Shown: positions 1-7,624 of the stretch, piece after piece
Numbering within the stretch: the stretch's first letter is position 1
Layout of the letters: the number at the start of each line of letters is the position of its first letter
From: JBILVQ01 sp044370375
GTDB lineage: Bacteria > Bacteroidota > Bacteroidia > UBA4408
Length of the DNA: 13,849 nt
NCBI GenBank assembly: GCA_044370375.1
Contig: JBILVQ010000065.1
Coordinates: forward strand, 1-13,849
Direction: 5' to 3'
The notes under the pieces: model-generated
Seen by the model: the letters and a program-made list of their open reading frames with translations, nothing else
What the model was told of the DNA's origin: nothing
Databases searched by the model: none
Translations under genes and position numbers: made by a program

Positions 1-586
1 TCACCCAACAATTATACTGTACAAGCAGAGAATACAAGGTGCCACCCAAATTAACATTAAAATAATCCAACACCTGATCAATCGTATTACAACCACCCTG
101 ATTGGTGTTAAGGTCGCAAGAGTAGGCACACAGAATTCCTCCGGCCCAGCCATTGGCATTGTTGAGCGTTACAGGCGGATAGGTCAGAATAGAATAGTTG
201 GCAGGCGCAATGCCTGTTATTGTAGTAGTGGGAATGTTTGGACCACAAGTATTGTTTATTCCTTGAAAGCCAGCGTAAATTACCTCCGTTACATTGTTTG
301 AAAAAGCTCCGCTAATGTTGATACGAGCTGCTTCATAGGAAACAATGCCTATTTTTAGGTTAGGGATATTAACGTCAATATTGATATTTAATTCGCCTCC
401 ATCATAATTGGCAAAAACCAAAAGATTACCATTTGGGTTGCAGATTCCGCCACCACCTGCAGCCATTGTTTTTAGCGGAAAGGAGAGCAAAAAAATAAAA
501 ATTGCCAATGGTCCGGTAACAGGGAATGACCCGAAATGCAATCCTAAGGTAAGTACAGGATGGCTTGGTTTATGGAAAAGTTGCAT
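1..586 (-). CDS. Partial exported protein of unknown function (C-terminus beyond window)
   Basis: An open frame runs on the minus strand from an ATG at 586 to the window edge without a stop, giving about 195 residues. An in-frame TGA lies two codons upstream of the ATG, so the start cannot be much further out. The N-terminus has a long, proline-containing lead of about 25 residues, then a hydrophobic core (roughly residues 25-38, with IFIFLL) and Met-Ala-Ala before a run of four glycines. This resembles a signal peptide cleaved near residue 43. The rest is rich in Asn, Ile, Thr and Gly with a few cysteines, a composition typical of beta-rich secreted or surface proteins of Bacteroidota. I recognise no domain. 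The C-terminus, where a type IX secretion sorting domain would sit, is missing, so export route and role stay open. No TAnnTTTG promoter is evident upstream. Confidence 0.7.
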   Translation of the reverse strand, partial: MQLFHKPSHPVLTLGLHFGSFPVTGPLAIFIFLLSFPLKTMAAGGGGICNPNGNLLVFANYDGGELNINIDVNIPNLKIGIVSYEAARINISGAFSNNVTEVIYAGFQGINNTCGPNIPTTTITGIAPANYSILTYPPVTLNNANGWAGGILCAYSCDLNTNQGGCNTIDQVLDYFNVNLGGTLYSLLVQYNCWV

Positions 587-771
587 ACTTCAAACGTTAT
601 TTTAAACAAAAAAGATAATTACACCGTTAAATAAAGGTGCGAAAAGCCCAAATGTTTATGTCGAAATTACAAAAAATTTGGCTGATGAGGAAATTTTCTT
701 AGGCAAAGGCTCTTTATAGCTGATTTCGATGATTTTGCACCTTTTAAGAAATTTCGCACTCAATAATTGTT

Positions 772-779
772 TACTTTTG
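772..779 (+). promoter_or_regulatory. Bacteroidota -7 promoter element for the LemA/TPM operon
   Basis: TACTTTTG matches the Bacteroidota -7 consensus TAnnTTTG exactly and lies 22 bases before the ATG at 802. The -33 element is weak: only TTTC-like sequence around 752-755. Transcription would begin near 785, giving a leader of under 20 bases. Within it lies a three-codon ORF (794-805, ATG TTG TTA TGA) that overlaps the real start codon. Confidence 0.6.
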
Positions 780-801
780 TGGTTCCAAAAAAAATGTTGT
801 T

Positions 802-1098
802 ATGAGTACCTTAACGAAAAATCCGCTAACCGTTGCCAAAGAAAGCATTGCGAATTTAATTTTTCCAAATCAGGAAGTTTTACATTCAGAAGAAAGCAGA
901 AGTAAAAGGCATCATGAATTGGAATTAGCAACCACTCTGGGCAACATTGAACATTACAAAATCAAAATTATTTTTGAAGACAAGGAAGGTCTTAAGCAAG
1001 TAAATACAACCATTTGGGCCACCACCGATTCAAGAATTATTCTCAAAGGCGGAATCATCATTCCGATTAACCGCATCCACGAGGTAAAGATTATCTAA
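802..1098 (+). CDS. Uncharacterised 98-residue protein, first gene of the LemA/TPM operon
   Basis: A soluble 98-residue protein with no signal peptide or membrane segment. The first half (about residues 1-48) is charged and probably helical. The second half (about 50-98) alternates hydrophobic and polar residues in short runs, such as KIKIIF, GGIIIPI and HEVKII, which suggests a small beta-sheet or barrel domain. I cannot assign it to a named family. It sits 19 bases before lemA on the same strand, behind a good promoter element, and is very likely co-transcribed with lemA and the two TPM genes. A role connected with LemA/TPM function at the membrane is inference from position only. Confidence 0.8.
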   Translation: MSTLTKNPLTVAKESIANLIFPNQEVLHSEESRSKRHHELELATTLGNIEHYKIKIIFEDKEGLKQVNTTIWATTDSRIILKGGIIIPINRIHEVKII

Positions 1099-1117
1099 TT
1101 AACAAACACAAATAAAC

Positions 1118-1708
1118 ATGAAAAAAGGCTGGATTATTGGTGGCGTTGTGCTGCTGGTGGTATTTATTTTGTACCGACTTTTTGCCGGTTCATACAACAA
1201 TTTGGTTGAGAAGGAAGAGGCGGTTACCAAGCAATGGGCCCAGGTTGAAAATTCTTATCAACGTAGAGCAGACCTGATTCCAAATTTGGTTAATACCGTA
1301 AAAGGCTATGCCGATTTTGAAAAGTCTACCCTCGAAGCAGTTATCAATGCAAGATCAAAGGCTACAGGAATTACCGTTGACCCTACCAATCTGACACCAG
1401 ATAAAATTCAACAATTTCAACAGGCACAGGATCAGCTTTCGGGTGCACTGAGCCGCTTGTTGGTTACCGTTGAAAAATATCCTGAGCTAAAAGCCAATCA
1501 AAATTTTCTTGAGTTACAGGCCCAATTGGAAGGAACCGAAAACCGAATTTCGGTGGAAAGAGGAAAGTTCAACGAAATGGTTGAAGCCTTTAATGTCTAC
1601 TTAAGAAAATTCCCTACCAACATCATTGCCGGTATGTTTGGCTTTGAGAAGAAAGGCTATTTCCAAGCGGCTGCAGGCTCTGAAAAAGCACCTGAAGTAA
1701 AATTCTAA
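1118..1708 (+). CDS. lemA: LemA family membrane protein
   Basis: A 196-residue protein of the usual LemA length. A single N-terminal membrane segment (about residues 5-23) is followed by a predicted all-helical domain carrying the family's signature, WAQVENSYQRRADLIPNLV, at about residues 40-58, then KGYA and further helices. LemA proteins are anchored by the N-terminal helix; their biochemical role is not settled. In many bacteria the gene lies next to TPM-domain (YgcG-type) genes, as here. The stop codon TAA is directly followed by the ATG of the next gene (TAAATG), so translation is probably coupled. The start at 1118 is well supported because it gives the positively charged MKKG before the membrane helix. 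Confidence 0.95.
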   Translation: MKKGWIIGGVVLLVVFILYRLFAGSYNNLVEKEEAVTKQWAQVENSYQRRADLIPNLVNTVKGYADFEKSTLEAVINARSKATGITVDPTNLTPDKIQQFQQAQDQLSGALSRLLVTVEKYPELKANQNFLELQAQLEGTENRISVERGKFNEMVEAFNVYLRKFPTNIIAGMFGFEKKGYFQAAAGSEKAPEVKF

Positions 1709-2137
1709 ATGTCTAAACTGTTAAGTAAATCGGAAGAAGAAAACTTGGTTGAAGCCATTGCCAAAGCCGAGTCTTCTACTTCCGGAGAAATACGGGTTCA
1801 CATTGAAAAGAAATGTGAGGGCGATGCAGTTCAGCGGGCCATTGCGGTGTTTGAACAATTGGGCATGACCAATACCGAAAAGAAAAACGGTGTATTGTTT
1901 TACCTTGCTTCTGATTCGAAAAAATTTGCCGTTATCGGAGATGATGGAATCAATAAAATTGTAGGAAAACAATTTTGGGACTCCACCAAAGAGATACTCC
2001 GAAAGCACTTTGTGAAAGGGGAATTTTATAAAGGACTTGAACTGAGCATTGCTGAAATTGGCAAACAACTAAAGACACATTTTCCTTATCACAAGGACGA
2101 TACCAACGAATTACCTAATGATATTTCTTTTGGATAA
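1709..2137 (+). CDS. Soluble TPM-domain protein (short form)
   Basis: A 142-residue protein occupied almost entirely by a TPM domain (Pfam TPM_phosphatase, named for TLP18.3/Psb32 and MOLO-1). Recognisable parts are the N-terminal helix plus SGEIRVHIEK strand (about 25-34), the GMTNTEKKNGVLFYLA segment (about 52-67), then KFAVIGDDGIN and a VG..FW motif. There is no signal peptide or membrane segment, so it should stay in the cytoplasm, unlike its neighbour. Phosphatase activity has been reported for the plant homologue, but activity here is only a possibility. The ATG abuts the lemA stop, and the 3' end overlaps the next gene by 20 bases, so all three are probably translated as a block. Confidence 0.88.
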   Translation: MSKLLSKSEEENLVEAIAKAESSTSGEIRVHIEKKCEGDAVQRAIAVFEQLGMTNTEKKNGVLFYLASDSKKFAVIGDDGINKIVGKQFWDSTKEILRKHFVKGEFYKGLELSIAEIGKQLKTHFPYHKDDTNELPNDISFG

Positions 2138-2921
2138 TTTAAGAAAGGTATCCTTTGCCATCCGTTTAAGCCTTTGGCTGGTCTTATTGCTTGGCGCATC
2201 ATTCGTTTTTGCGCAAACCATTCCTGACAGACCTAATCCACCTCGATTGGTAAACGATTTCGTGAACCTTTTACCCAACGAGAAAGCTTCTTTGTTGGAA
2301 CGAAAGTTGGTGGCTTACAATGATTCAACTTCTACTCAAATAACCATTGTTATTGTTAAGGACCTTGGTGGAACCGATCCTGCCGATTTTTCTTTTAAGC
2401 TTGGCGAGAAATGGGGGGTAGGACAAAAGGGGCAAAACAATGGAATGGTTTTTTTAATTTCCATGCAGGAAAGGGCTGCTTTTATTGCTACCGGCTATGG
2501 TTTGGAAGAAAAAATTCCGGATGCAATTGCTAAACGCATTATCCAGCAAATTGTAATTCCGAATTTCCAGAAACAACAATTCTATGAAGGGATTGATGAG
2601 GCCACCACCGAAATAATACAAAGACTCAGTGGTACCTATAAGGCCGACAAAAAAGTTTCACTAGGAAAAAGACCCATTTCGATCTTGTTTATTATTGTGC
2701 TGGTGATTGTTTTGGCCATTTTAATAAGCAGAGGAAAAGGTGGTGGCGGTGGAGGTTTCGGACATACCCTTGGCAGGGCCGGTTCTACAATTTTTTGGGG
2801 CAGCCGCGGATTTGGAGGCGGTTTCGGTGGTGGCTTTGGTGGGGGAGGAAGCAGTGGTGGCGGCTTTGGCGGTTTCGGTGGCGGAAGTTTCGGTGGAGGC
2901 GGTGCTGGCGGAAACTGGTAA
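2118..2921 (+). CDS. Exported membrane-anchored TPM-domain protein with glycine-rich tail (YgcG-like)
   Basis: A 267-residue protein. Residues 1-32 form a signal peptide (basic start, LWLVLLLGASFVFA core, probable cut before Q33). The TPM domain spans about 42-170, with the VNDFVNLL start, the QITIVIV strand, GQNNGMVFLIS and the ATGYGLE motif. A membrane helix (about 187-204) is followed by SRGKGGG and a tail of about 60 residues that is mostly Gly, Phe and Ser, ending GGNW. The layout signal peptide - TPM - helix - Gly-rich tail is that of YgcG-like proteins; the TPM domain should face the periplasm and the tail the cytoplasm. The start at 2118 overlaps the preceding gene by 20 bases. Alternative frames through the Gly-rich region stay open only because of the repeated GGN codons. 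Confidence 0.9.
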   Translation: MIFLLDNLRKVSFAIRLSLWLVLLLGASFVFAQTIPDRPNPPRLVNDFVNLLPNEKASLLERKLVAYNDSTSTQITIVIVKDLGGTDPADFSFKLGEKWGVGQKGQNNGMVFLISMQERAAFIATGYGLEEKIPDAIAKRIIQQIVIPNFQKQQFYEGIDEATTEIIQRLSGTYKADKKVSLGKRPISILFIIVLVIVLAILISRGKGGGGGGFGHTLGRAGSTIFWGSRGFGGGFGGGFGGGGSSGGGFGGFGGGSFGGGGAGGNW

Positions 2922-2970
2922 GAATAGAGCCAGACAGTTCACACAAACATTTTCAAAAAACAGAGACAAA

Positions 2971-3010
2971 AAAAATCCCTTTTACAAATTGAATTGCAAA
3001 AGGGATTTTT
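2971..3010. terminator. Bidirectional terminator between the TPM operon and sdhB
   Basis: A perfect 13-base inverted repeat (arms 2971-2983 and 2998-3010, AAAAATCCCTTTT against its complement) with a 14-base loop. The A-run on one side and T-run on the other serve both strands. It sits between two convergent operons, exactly where a shared terminator is needed. Confidence 0.85.
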
Positions 3011-3026
3011 TGAATTAAACTGTTTT

Positions 3027-3767
3027 TCAGGTTAAAGAGGCCGATAGAAAATCCCTGTTCATACGGGCAATATTCGTTAGCGAAATTTCTTTCGGACATT
3101 CTGCTTCACAGGCTCCGGTGTTGGTGCAACTTCCAAAGCCTTCTTCATCCATTTGATTGACCATAGCAATTACCCTTTCTTTACGCTCCGGTTGACCCTG
3201 CGGTAACAAAGCATATTGCGAAATTTTTGCAGAAACAAACAAAGAAGCAGAAGCATTTTTGCAGGCTGCAACACAAGCGCCACAGCCTATACAAGCGGCA
3301 GCATCCATGGCTAAATCTGCATCACTTTTGGCTACCGGTAAATTGTTGGCATCCTGCACCTGACCTGTATTTACTGAGATGAAACCACCTTTGTGCATGA
3401 TACGGTCAAAAGCAGAACGATCTACACTTAAATCGCGAATAACCGGGAACGCTGCGGCTCTGAAGGGTTCGATATGAATGGTCTCTCCGTCATTAAAATT
3501 ACGCATGTAAAGCTGACAAGTGGTGGTGGCTCTTTTCGGACCATGTGCCCTGCCGTTGATATACATGCTGCACATACCGCAAATACCCTCTCTGCAATCA
3601 TGATCAAAGGCAATGGGTTCTTCACCCTTTCTAACCAATTGTTCGTTCAATACATCAATCATTTCAAGAAACGACATGTTTGCATTGATGTTATCAATAG
3701 GGTAGTCAACCAACTTGCCTTCCGACTGGTTGTTTTTTTGTCTCCAGATTTTTAGTAAGAATTTCAT
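3027..3767 (-). CDS. sdhB: Succinate dehydrogenase / fumarate reductase iron-sulfur subunit
   Basis: The 246-residue electron-transfer subunit of complex II, passing electrons between the flavoprotein and the membrane quinone site. The N-terminal ferredoxin-like domain holds the [2Fe-2S] cysteines C58, C63, C66 and C84 (CREGICGMC, then TTTC). The C-terminal domain holds C159, C162 and C165 (CIGCGAC) with C224 for [4Fe-4S], and C169, C214 and C220 for [3Fe-4S]. All expected cysteines are present. It is the last gene of the sdhC-sdhA-sdhB operon, starting 19 bases after the sdhA stop, and ends just before the bidirectional terminator. In this phylum the enzyme normally works with menaquinone; the direction in vivo cannot be read from the sequence. 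Confidence 0.96.
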   Translation of the reverse strand: MKFLLKIWRQKNNQSEGKLVDYPIDNINANMSFLEMIDVLNEQLVRKGEEPIAFDHDCREGICGMCSMYINGRAHGPKRATTTCQLYMRNFNDGETIHIEPFRAAAFPVIRDLSVDRSAFDRIMHKGGFISVNTGQVQDANNLPVAKSDADLAMDAAACIGCGACVAACKNASASLFVSAKISQYALLPQGQPERKERVIAMVNQMDEEGFGSCTNTGACEAECPKEISLTNIARMNRDFLSASLT

Positions 3768-3786
3768 GGAATGCTGTTTTAATTTT

Positions 3787-5724
3787 TTACTTGTAGCTGC
3801 GGGTGGCCAATTTAATGCTTTCGAATTTCAAATGCTCTTGGTGGTGAATAGGATCATTGTCTAATCCTTTGAATTCCCAGGCTGAAGCATAACAATAGTT
3901 TTCATCATCACGTTTAGCTTCACCTTCTTCCTGATACTCAACCCTAAAATGTCCGCCACAACTTTCGTTTCGGTTAAGGGCATCTACAATCATTAATTCA
4001 CCCAATTCGATAAAGTCGGCCAAACGTCCTGCCTTTTCAAGGTCGGTATTAAATTCATGTAAAGTTCCGGTTACCCTAACTTCTCTCCAGAATTGTTCTC
4101 TCAATTGTTTCACCATTTCCCTGGCTTTGGTCAGGCCTTCTGCCGACCGTGCCATACCGCAATAATCCCACATTATTTTTCCAAGTCTGCGATGGAATTC
4201 ATCTACCGGAATTGTTCCTTTTACGTTGAGTAATTTTTCATAGCGCTCTTGTGCCGATTTTTCTGCTTCAACAAAGGCGGGATGATCGGTGGAAATAGCT
4301 TTGGTAAAAATTTCACCGGCAAGGTAGTTTCCAATGGTGTAAGGCAAAACAAAATATCCATCGGCTAATCCCTGCATCAAGGCAGATGCCCCTAAACGGT
4401 TGGCGCCATGGTCAGAGAAGTTACATTCTCCAATGGCATACAATCCCGGAACGGTGGTCATTAGTTCGTAGTCAACCCAAACACCACCCATGGTGTAATG
4501 CACCGCAGGATAAATCCGCATGGGTGTTTCGTAAGGATTTTCGTTGGTAATATGATGGTACATATCAAACAAATTTCCATAACGGGCTTCTACCACATTT
4601 TTTCCAAGACGATTGATGGCATCGGCAAAATCAAGATAAACCGCTAAGCCGGATTCCCCTACGCCTCTGCCTTCATCACAAACCTCTTTGGCTGCCCTTG
4701 ATGAAATGTCTCGAGGGGCCAAGTTTCCATAAGATGGATATTTTCTTTCAAGATAATAATCTCTGTCTTCTTCTTTTACATCGGAAGGTTTTTTCTGGCC
4801 CTTGCGCAATGCGTTTACATCCTCCATTTTTTTCGGAACCCAAACCCGCCCGTCATTTCTCAAGGATTCTGACATGAGCGTTAATTTTGACTGATATTCT
4901 CCGGTAACCGGAACACAAGTTGGATGGATTTGTGTAAAACATGGGTTGCCAAAAAAGGCTCCTTTTTTGTAGGCTTTCCATGCTGCCGTAACATTGCAAC
5001 CCATGGCATTGGTAGATAGATAGAAAACGTTTCCATATCCACCGGTAGCCAATACAACCGCATGACCAAAATGTCTTTCGAGTTTTCCGCTTACCAAATC
5101 ACGAACAATTACTCCTCGGGTTTTGCCGTCAATGACAACTACTTCAACCATTTCGTGTCTTGAGTATTGCTCAACATTTCCAAGGCCTACCTGACGGTTT
5201 AAAGCAGAGTAAGCCCCCAACAATAATTGTTGTCCGGTTTGTCCGCGGGCATAAAAAGTCCTTGAAACCTGGGCACCTCCGAAGGAACGATTATCAAGCA
5301 ATCCTCCGTAGTCTCTTGCAAAAGGAACACCCTGTGCCACGCATTGGTCAATGATTGATTTACTTACCTCGGCCAAACGATGCACATTTCCTTCCCTTGC
5401 CCTGAAATCACCGCCTTTGATAGTATCGTAAAACAAGCGATAAACACTATCGCCATCGTTTTTATAATTCTTTGCCGCATTAATCCCCCCTTGTGCTGCA
5501 ATGGAATGAGCTCTTCTGGGACTATCTTGAAAACAAAAAACTTTTACTTTATAACCCAATTCACCAAGACTTGCAGCGGCAGAAGCACCGGCCAAACCGG
5601 TACCAATGACAATCACTTCAATTTTTCTTTTATTGGCAGGGTTTACCAATTTTACATTGGCTTTATAGTTGGTCCATTTTTCGGCCAAAGGGCCGGCGGG
5701 TATCTTTGAATCTAGCGTTGCCAT
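3787..5724 (-). CDS. sdhA: Succinate dehydrogenase / fumarate reductase flavoprotein subunit
   Basis: The 645-residue catalytic subunit, oxidising succinate to fumarate (or the reverse) on the cytoplasmic face. Seen in order: the FAD dinucleotide-binding motif GTGLAGASAA (41-50), the covalent-FAD histidine H73 in RRAHSIAAQGG, the HPTCVP segment (267-272), APRDIS with R338, the capping-domain RGVGESGLAVYLDF stretch, PAVHYTMGG with H409, and GECNFSDHGANRLGASAL (432-449). The C-terminal helical domain and a tail with WEFKGLDN follow. Length and motif order fit the type-B enzymes of Bacteroidota and epsilonproteobacteria. It begins 27 bases after the sdhC stop and is intact. Confidence 0.97.
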   Translation of the reverse strand: MATLDSKIPAGPLAEKWTNYKANVKLVNPANKRKIEVIVIGTGLAGASAAASLGELGYKVKVFCFQDSPRRAHSIAAQGGINAAKNYKNDGDSVYRLFYDTIKGGDFRAREGNVHRLAEVSKSIIDQCVAQGVPFARDYGGLLDNRSFGGAQVSRTFYARGQTGQQLLLGAYSALNRQVGLGNVEQYSRHEMVEVVVIDGKTRGVIVRDLVSGKLERHFGHAVVLATGGYGNVFYLSTNAMGCNVTAAWKAYKKGAFFGNPCFTQIHPTCVPVTGEYQSKLTLMSESLRNDGRVWVPKKMEDVNALRKGQKKPSDVKEEDRDYYLERKYPSYGNLAPRDISSRAAKEVCDEGRGVGESGLAVYLDFADAINRLGKNVVEARYGNLFDMYHHITNENPYETPMRIYPAVHYTMGGVWVDYELMTTVPGLYAIGECNFSDHGANRLGASALMQGLADGYFVLPYTIGNYLAGEIFTKAISTDHPAFVEAEKSAQERYEKLLNVKGTIPVDEFHRRLGKIMWDYCGMARSAEGLTKAREMVKQLREQFWREVRVTGTLHEFNTDLEKAGRLADFIELGELMIVDALNRNESCGGHFRVEYQEEGEAKRDDENYCYASAWEFKGLDNDPIHHQEHLKFESIKLATRSYK

Positions 5725-5751
5725 GAGTAGATGAGGTTGTGCTTTTAAATT

Positions 5752-6537
5752 CTAGTTAATCAGGAAATAGAGTGGCATGGCGGCAAACAGGGCCGGAATG
5801 ATAATGGCAAAAACAAGGGTTCCAGTTTTTTTAATCAAAGGTGTGTATTTGGGATGATTGATTCCCAACGACTGAAAACTACTTTGAAAACCATGGTGAA
5901 GATGAAAGGCTACTGCAATCATGCAAATAACATAAATGATAGAAATCAAAGGGTTTTTAAATGCTTCGGCCACTTCGGCATAAAGATCTTTAACAATAAC
6001 CACTTTGGTTTGACCATCCACCACATATTCCTGCATTTTTCCGTCAATGGTTCCGTCAAAAGGGATGGCAGTGGTTTCACCCGTCAATATATTGGTGTTG
6101 TATTGGGTATAGGGGATATGGCCGAATTTGTATTCAAACCAAAAGTCGGACAAGTGAATGATTAGAAAAAACAATAAAACCGTTCCCAGTAACCCCATAT
6201 TGCGCGATGACCAGGTACTGTTGTGGGAAGGATTGTTTACAGCATAACCTTTTGGCCTTGCCTTTTTATTGGCCAAAGTCAATATCAGCGCGTCAATGGC
6301 ATGTGCCACAATACTAAGATACAACAAGTAGGAAATGGCTTTAACCGGTGGAAAGGTTGTCATGAACACACTGTATTCATTAAAAGCTTTTCCTTGATCG
6401 TTTTTGAAAAGTTGTAAATTTCCTGAAACATGTACTATCATGAATAGGGTGAGAAATAAGCCGGTGAGCGCCATCAATGTTTTTTTTCCAATGAGGTAGG
6501 CGAAGAAACCTTTTTGTGCGATAGAAGTGTTGTTCAT
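5752..6537 (-). CDS. sdhC: Succinate dehydrogenase cytochrome b558 subunit (type B, di-haem)
   Basis: A 261-residue membrane anchor with five predicted helices (about 18-38, 65-88, 113-133, 195-216, 238-260). It is the single-subunit b558 form that carries two haems, so no sdhD is expected and none is present. Candidate haem-ligand histidines are H36 (MIVHVSGN), H79 (IVAHAID), H128 (LIIHLSDF) and H212/H214/H215 (FHLHHGFQ). The loop between helices 3 and 4 is long (about 134-194) and should face the periplasm. It is the first gene of sdhCAB. A probable promoter element lies 54 bases upstream. The ATG gives a short cytoplasmic N-terminus before helix 1, as in the family. Confidence 0.94.
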   Translation of the reverse strand: MNNTSIAQKGFFAYLIGKKTLMALTGLFLTLFMIVHVSGNLQLFKNDQGKAFNEYSVFMTTFPPVKAISYLLYLSIVAHAIDALILTLANKKARPKGYAVNNPSHNSTWSSRNMGLLGTVLLFFLIIHLSDFWFEYKFGHIPYTQYNTNILTGETTAIPFDGTIDGKMQEYVVDGQTKVVIVKDLYAEVAEAFKNPLISIIYVICMIAVAFHLHHGFQSSFQSLGINHPKYTPLIKKTGTLVFAIIIPALFAAMPLYFLIN

Positions 6538-6590
6538 TTTGGGATACCGTTTTACAAGGCCGACAAAGTTAATAGCTGCGGGTGAGCATA

Positions 6591-6598
6591 CAAATTTA
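6591..6598 (-). promoter_or_regulatory. Probable -7 promoter element for sdhCAB
   Basis: On the minus strand this reads TAAATTTG, an exact TAnnTTTG match, placed 54 bases before the sdhC start codon. No good TTTG -33 element is found at the usual distance, so confidence is moderate. Confidence 0.45.
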
Positions 6599-6792
6599 CG
6601 AATTGAAACTTACTCACATTTTCACAACCAAAATGCACGACAAAGGTTCTGTTATGCTGAGGCAGAATGCTTATTTAAAATCAATCTAAATAATCAGTCT
6701 TTTTTAGCCGTTTTACGCTTGCTTGCTCTGCATTGGTTGGGTCCAATCTTCATTCGCGGATCTGTCTAATACATCCGGTAAGGCCTTGTTTC

Positions 6793-6811
6793 TTTTGATA
6801 TCGTATCAAAA
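6793..6811. repeat. Perfect inverted repeat, operator-like
   Basis: TTTTGATA and TATCAAAA flank a TCG spacer: two perfect 8-base half-sites in a 19-base site. It lies about 70 bases upstream of the response regulator -7 element and about 190 bases upstream of the sdhC element. There is no T-run after it, so it is not a terminator. A dimeric regulator could bind here; which one cannot be told. Confidence 0.5.
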
Positions 6812-6880
6812 CTTTACCGCCTTTGCGTTAATTCTACGTTAAATTAAAGCATCGCGGGCATTTTCGGGGGTTTAATAAAG

Positions 6881-6888
6881 TACTTTTG
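6881..6888 (+). promoter_or_regulatory. -7 promoter element of the two-component operon
   Basis: TACTTTTG is an exact TAnnTTTG match and identical to the element at 772-779. A weak TTTTC run at 6861-6865 is a possible -33 element. The expected transcript start near 6895 lies before the ATG at 6935 and inside any longer reading from the TTG at 6890, which decides the gene start. Confidence 0.6.
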
Positions 6889-6934
6889 TTTGCGAAAAAA
6901 ATTTGCTGTAAAAGCTAACCCGATTACAAACCCT

Positions 6935-7621
6935 ATGGCCCACGAAAAGCCGGAAACCAGAATTCTGATTGTTGATGATGAAACAGATATTCTTGAATTT
7001 TTAAGCTACAACCTTAAAAAGGAAGGATATGCTGTAAATACTTGCGAAAATGGGGCAAAGGCACTCGAAATTGCCCGCAAATTTAAACCCCATTTGGTAT
7101 TATTGGATGTAATGATGCCCGGTATTGATGGCATAGAAACTTGCAGGCAATTACGCGAGGAAGTCGGATCAAAAGATATTTTAATTGCTTTTTTAACCGC
7201 CCGCAGCGAAGACTATTCGCAAATTGCAGGTTTTGATGCCGGTGCAGATGATTACATAACCAAACCGGTGAAACCAAGGGTTTTGGTGAGCCGTGTGGCA
7301 GCTTTGCTCAGAAGAATGCCAGGGGTTGGCGAACATGAGCCGGTAACCATAGGCGACCTCACGCTTAACCGTGAAAAGTTCCTGGTTACGAAGGGTGCAG
7401 ATTCTATTGCTTTTCCAAAAAAGGAATTTGAATTGTTGGCCCTGCTGATGTCTAAACCCGGTAAGGTTTTTTTACGGGAGGAAATTCTTGAAAAGGTTTG
7501 GGGAGGAGATGTAGTGGTTGGTGACCGAACCATAGATGTACACATTCGAAAATTAAGAGAAAAATTGGGAGAAAATTATATCAAAACCATCAAAGGTGTT
7601 GGATATAAATTCGATATTTAG
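6935..7621 (+). CDS. OmpR/PhoB-family response regulator
   Basis: A 228-residue two-domain regulator. The receiver domain (about 8-125) has the acidic pair D14/D15 (ILIVDDE), phosphoacceptor D58 (LVLLDVMMPG), T88 (FLTAR) and K110 (YITKPVKP), all the residues needed for phosphorylation and switching. The C-terminal winged-helix DNA-binding domain (about 132-228) shows the typical LTLNREKF start, FPKKEFELLALL, the EEILEKVWGGD turn and RTIDVHIRKLREKLG recognition helix, ending IKTIKGVGYKF. The frame remains open back to a TTG at 6890, but that start would overlap the promoter element, so the ATG at 6935 is chosen. It is followed 3 bases later by its cognate kinase. The target genes are unknown. 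Confidence 0.93.
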   Translation: MAHEKPETRILIVDDETDILEFLSYNLKKEGYAVNTCENGAKALEIARKFKPHLVLLDVMMPGIDGIETCRQLREEVGSKDILIAFLTARSEDYSQIAGFDAGADDYITKPVKPRVLVSRVAALLRRMPGVGEHEPVTIGDLTLNREKFLVTKGADSIAFPKKEFELLALLMSKPGKVFLREEILEKVWGGDVVVGDRTIDVHIRKLREKLGENYIKTIKGVGYKFDI

Positions 7622-7624
7622 GGT

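Larger units (their letters stand above)
6538..6934. other. Divergent intergenic region between sdhC and the response regulator
   Basis: About 400 bases without a convincing gene. It holds a probable sdhC promoter element near 6591, an ATTGG/CCAAT inverted repeat (6732-6747), a perfect 8-base inverted repeat at 6793-6811, and the -7 element of the two-component operon at 6881. The frame open across 6527-6769 has no family resemblance and overlaps the sdhC promoter. Confidence 0.6.

Noticed and set aside
408..605. Plus-strand ORF of 65 codons at the left edge
   Set aside because: Antisense to the exported-protein frame on the minus strand, with no family resemblance.
2721..3018. Open frames on both strands across the Gly-rich coding region
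   Set aside because: They result from repetitive GGN codons in the TPM gene; products are low-complexity Ala, Thr, Val or Trp/Arg runs, and one crosses the terminator.
6890..6934. N-terminal extension of the response regulator from a TTG at 6890
   Set aside because: It overlaps the TACTTTTG promoter element and the added 15 residues are not receiver-like; the ATG at 6935 fits the family length.
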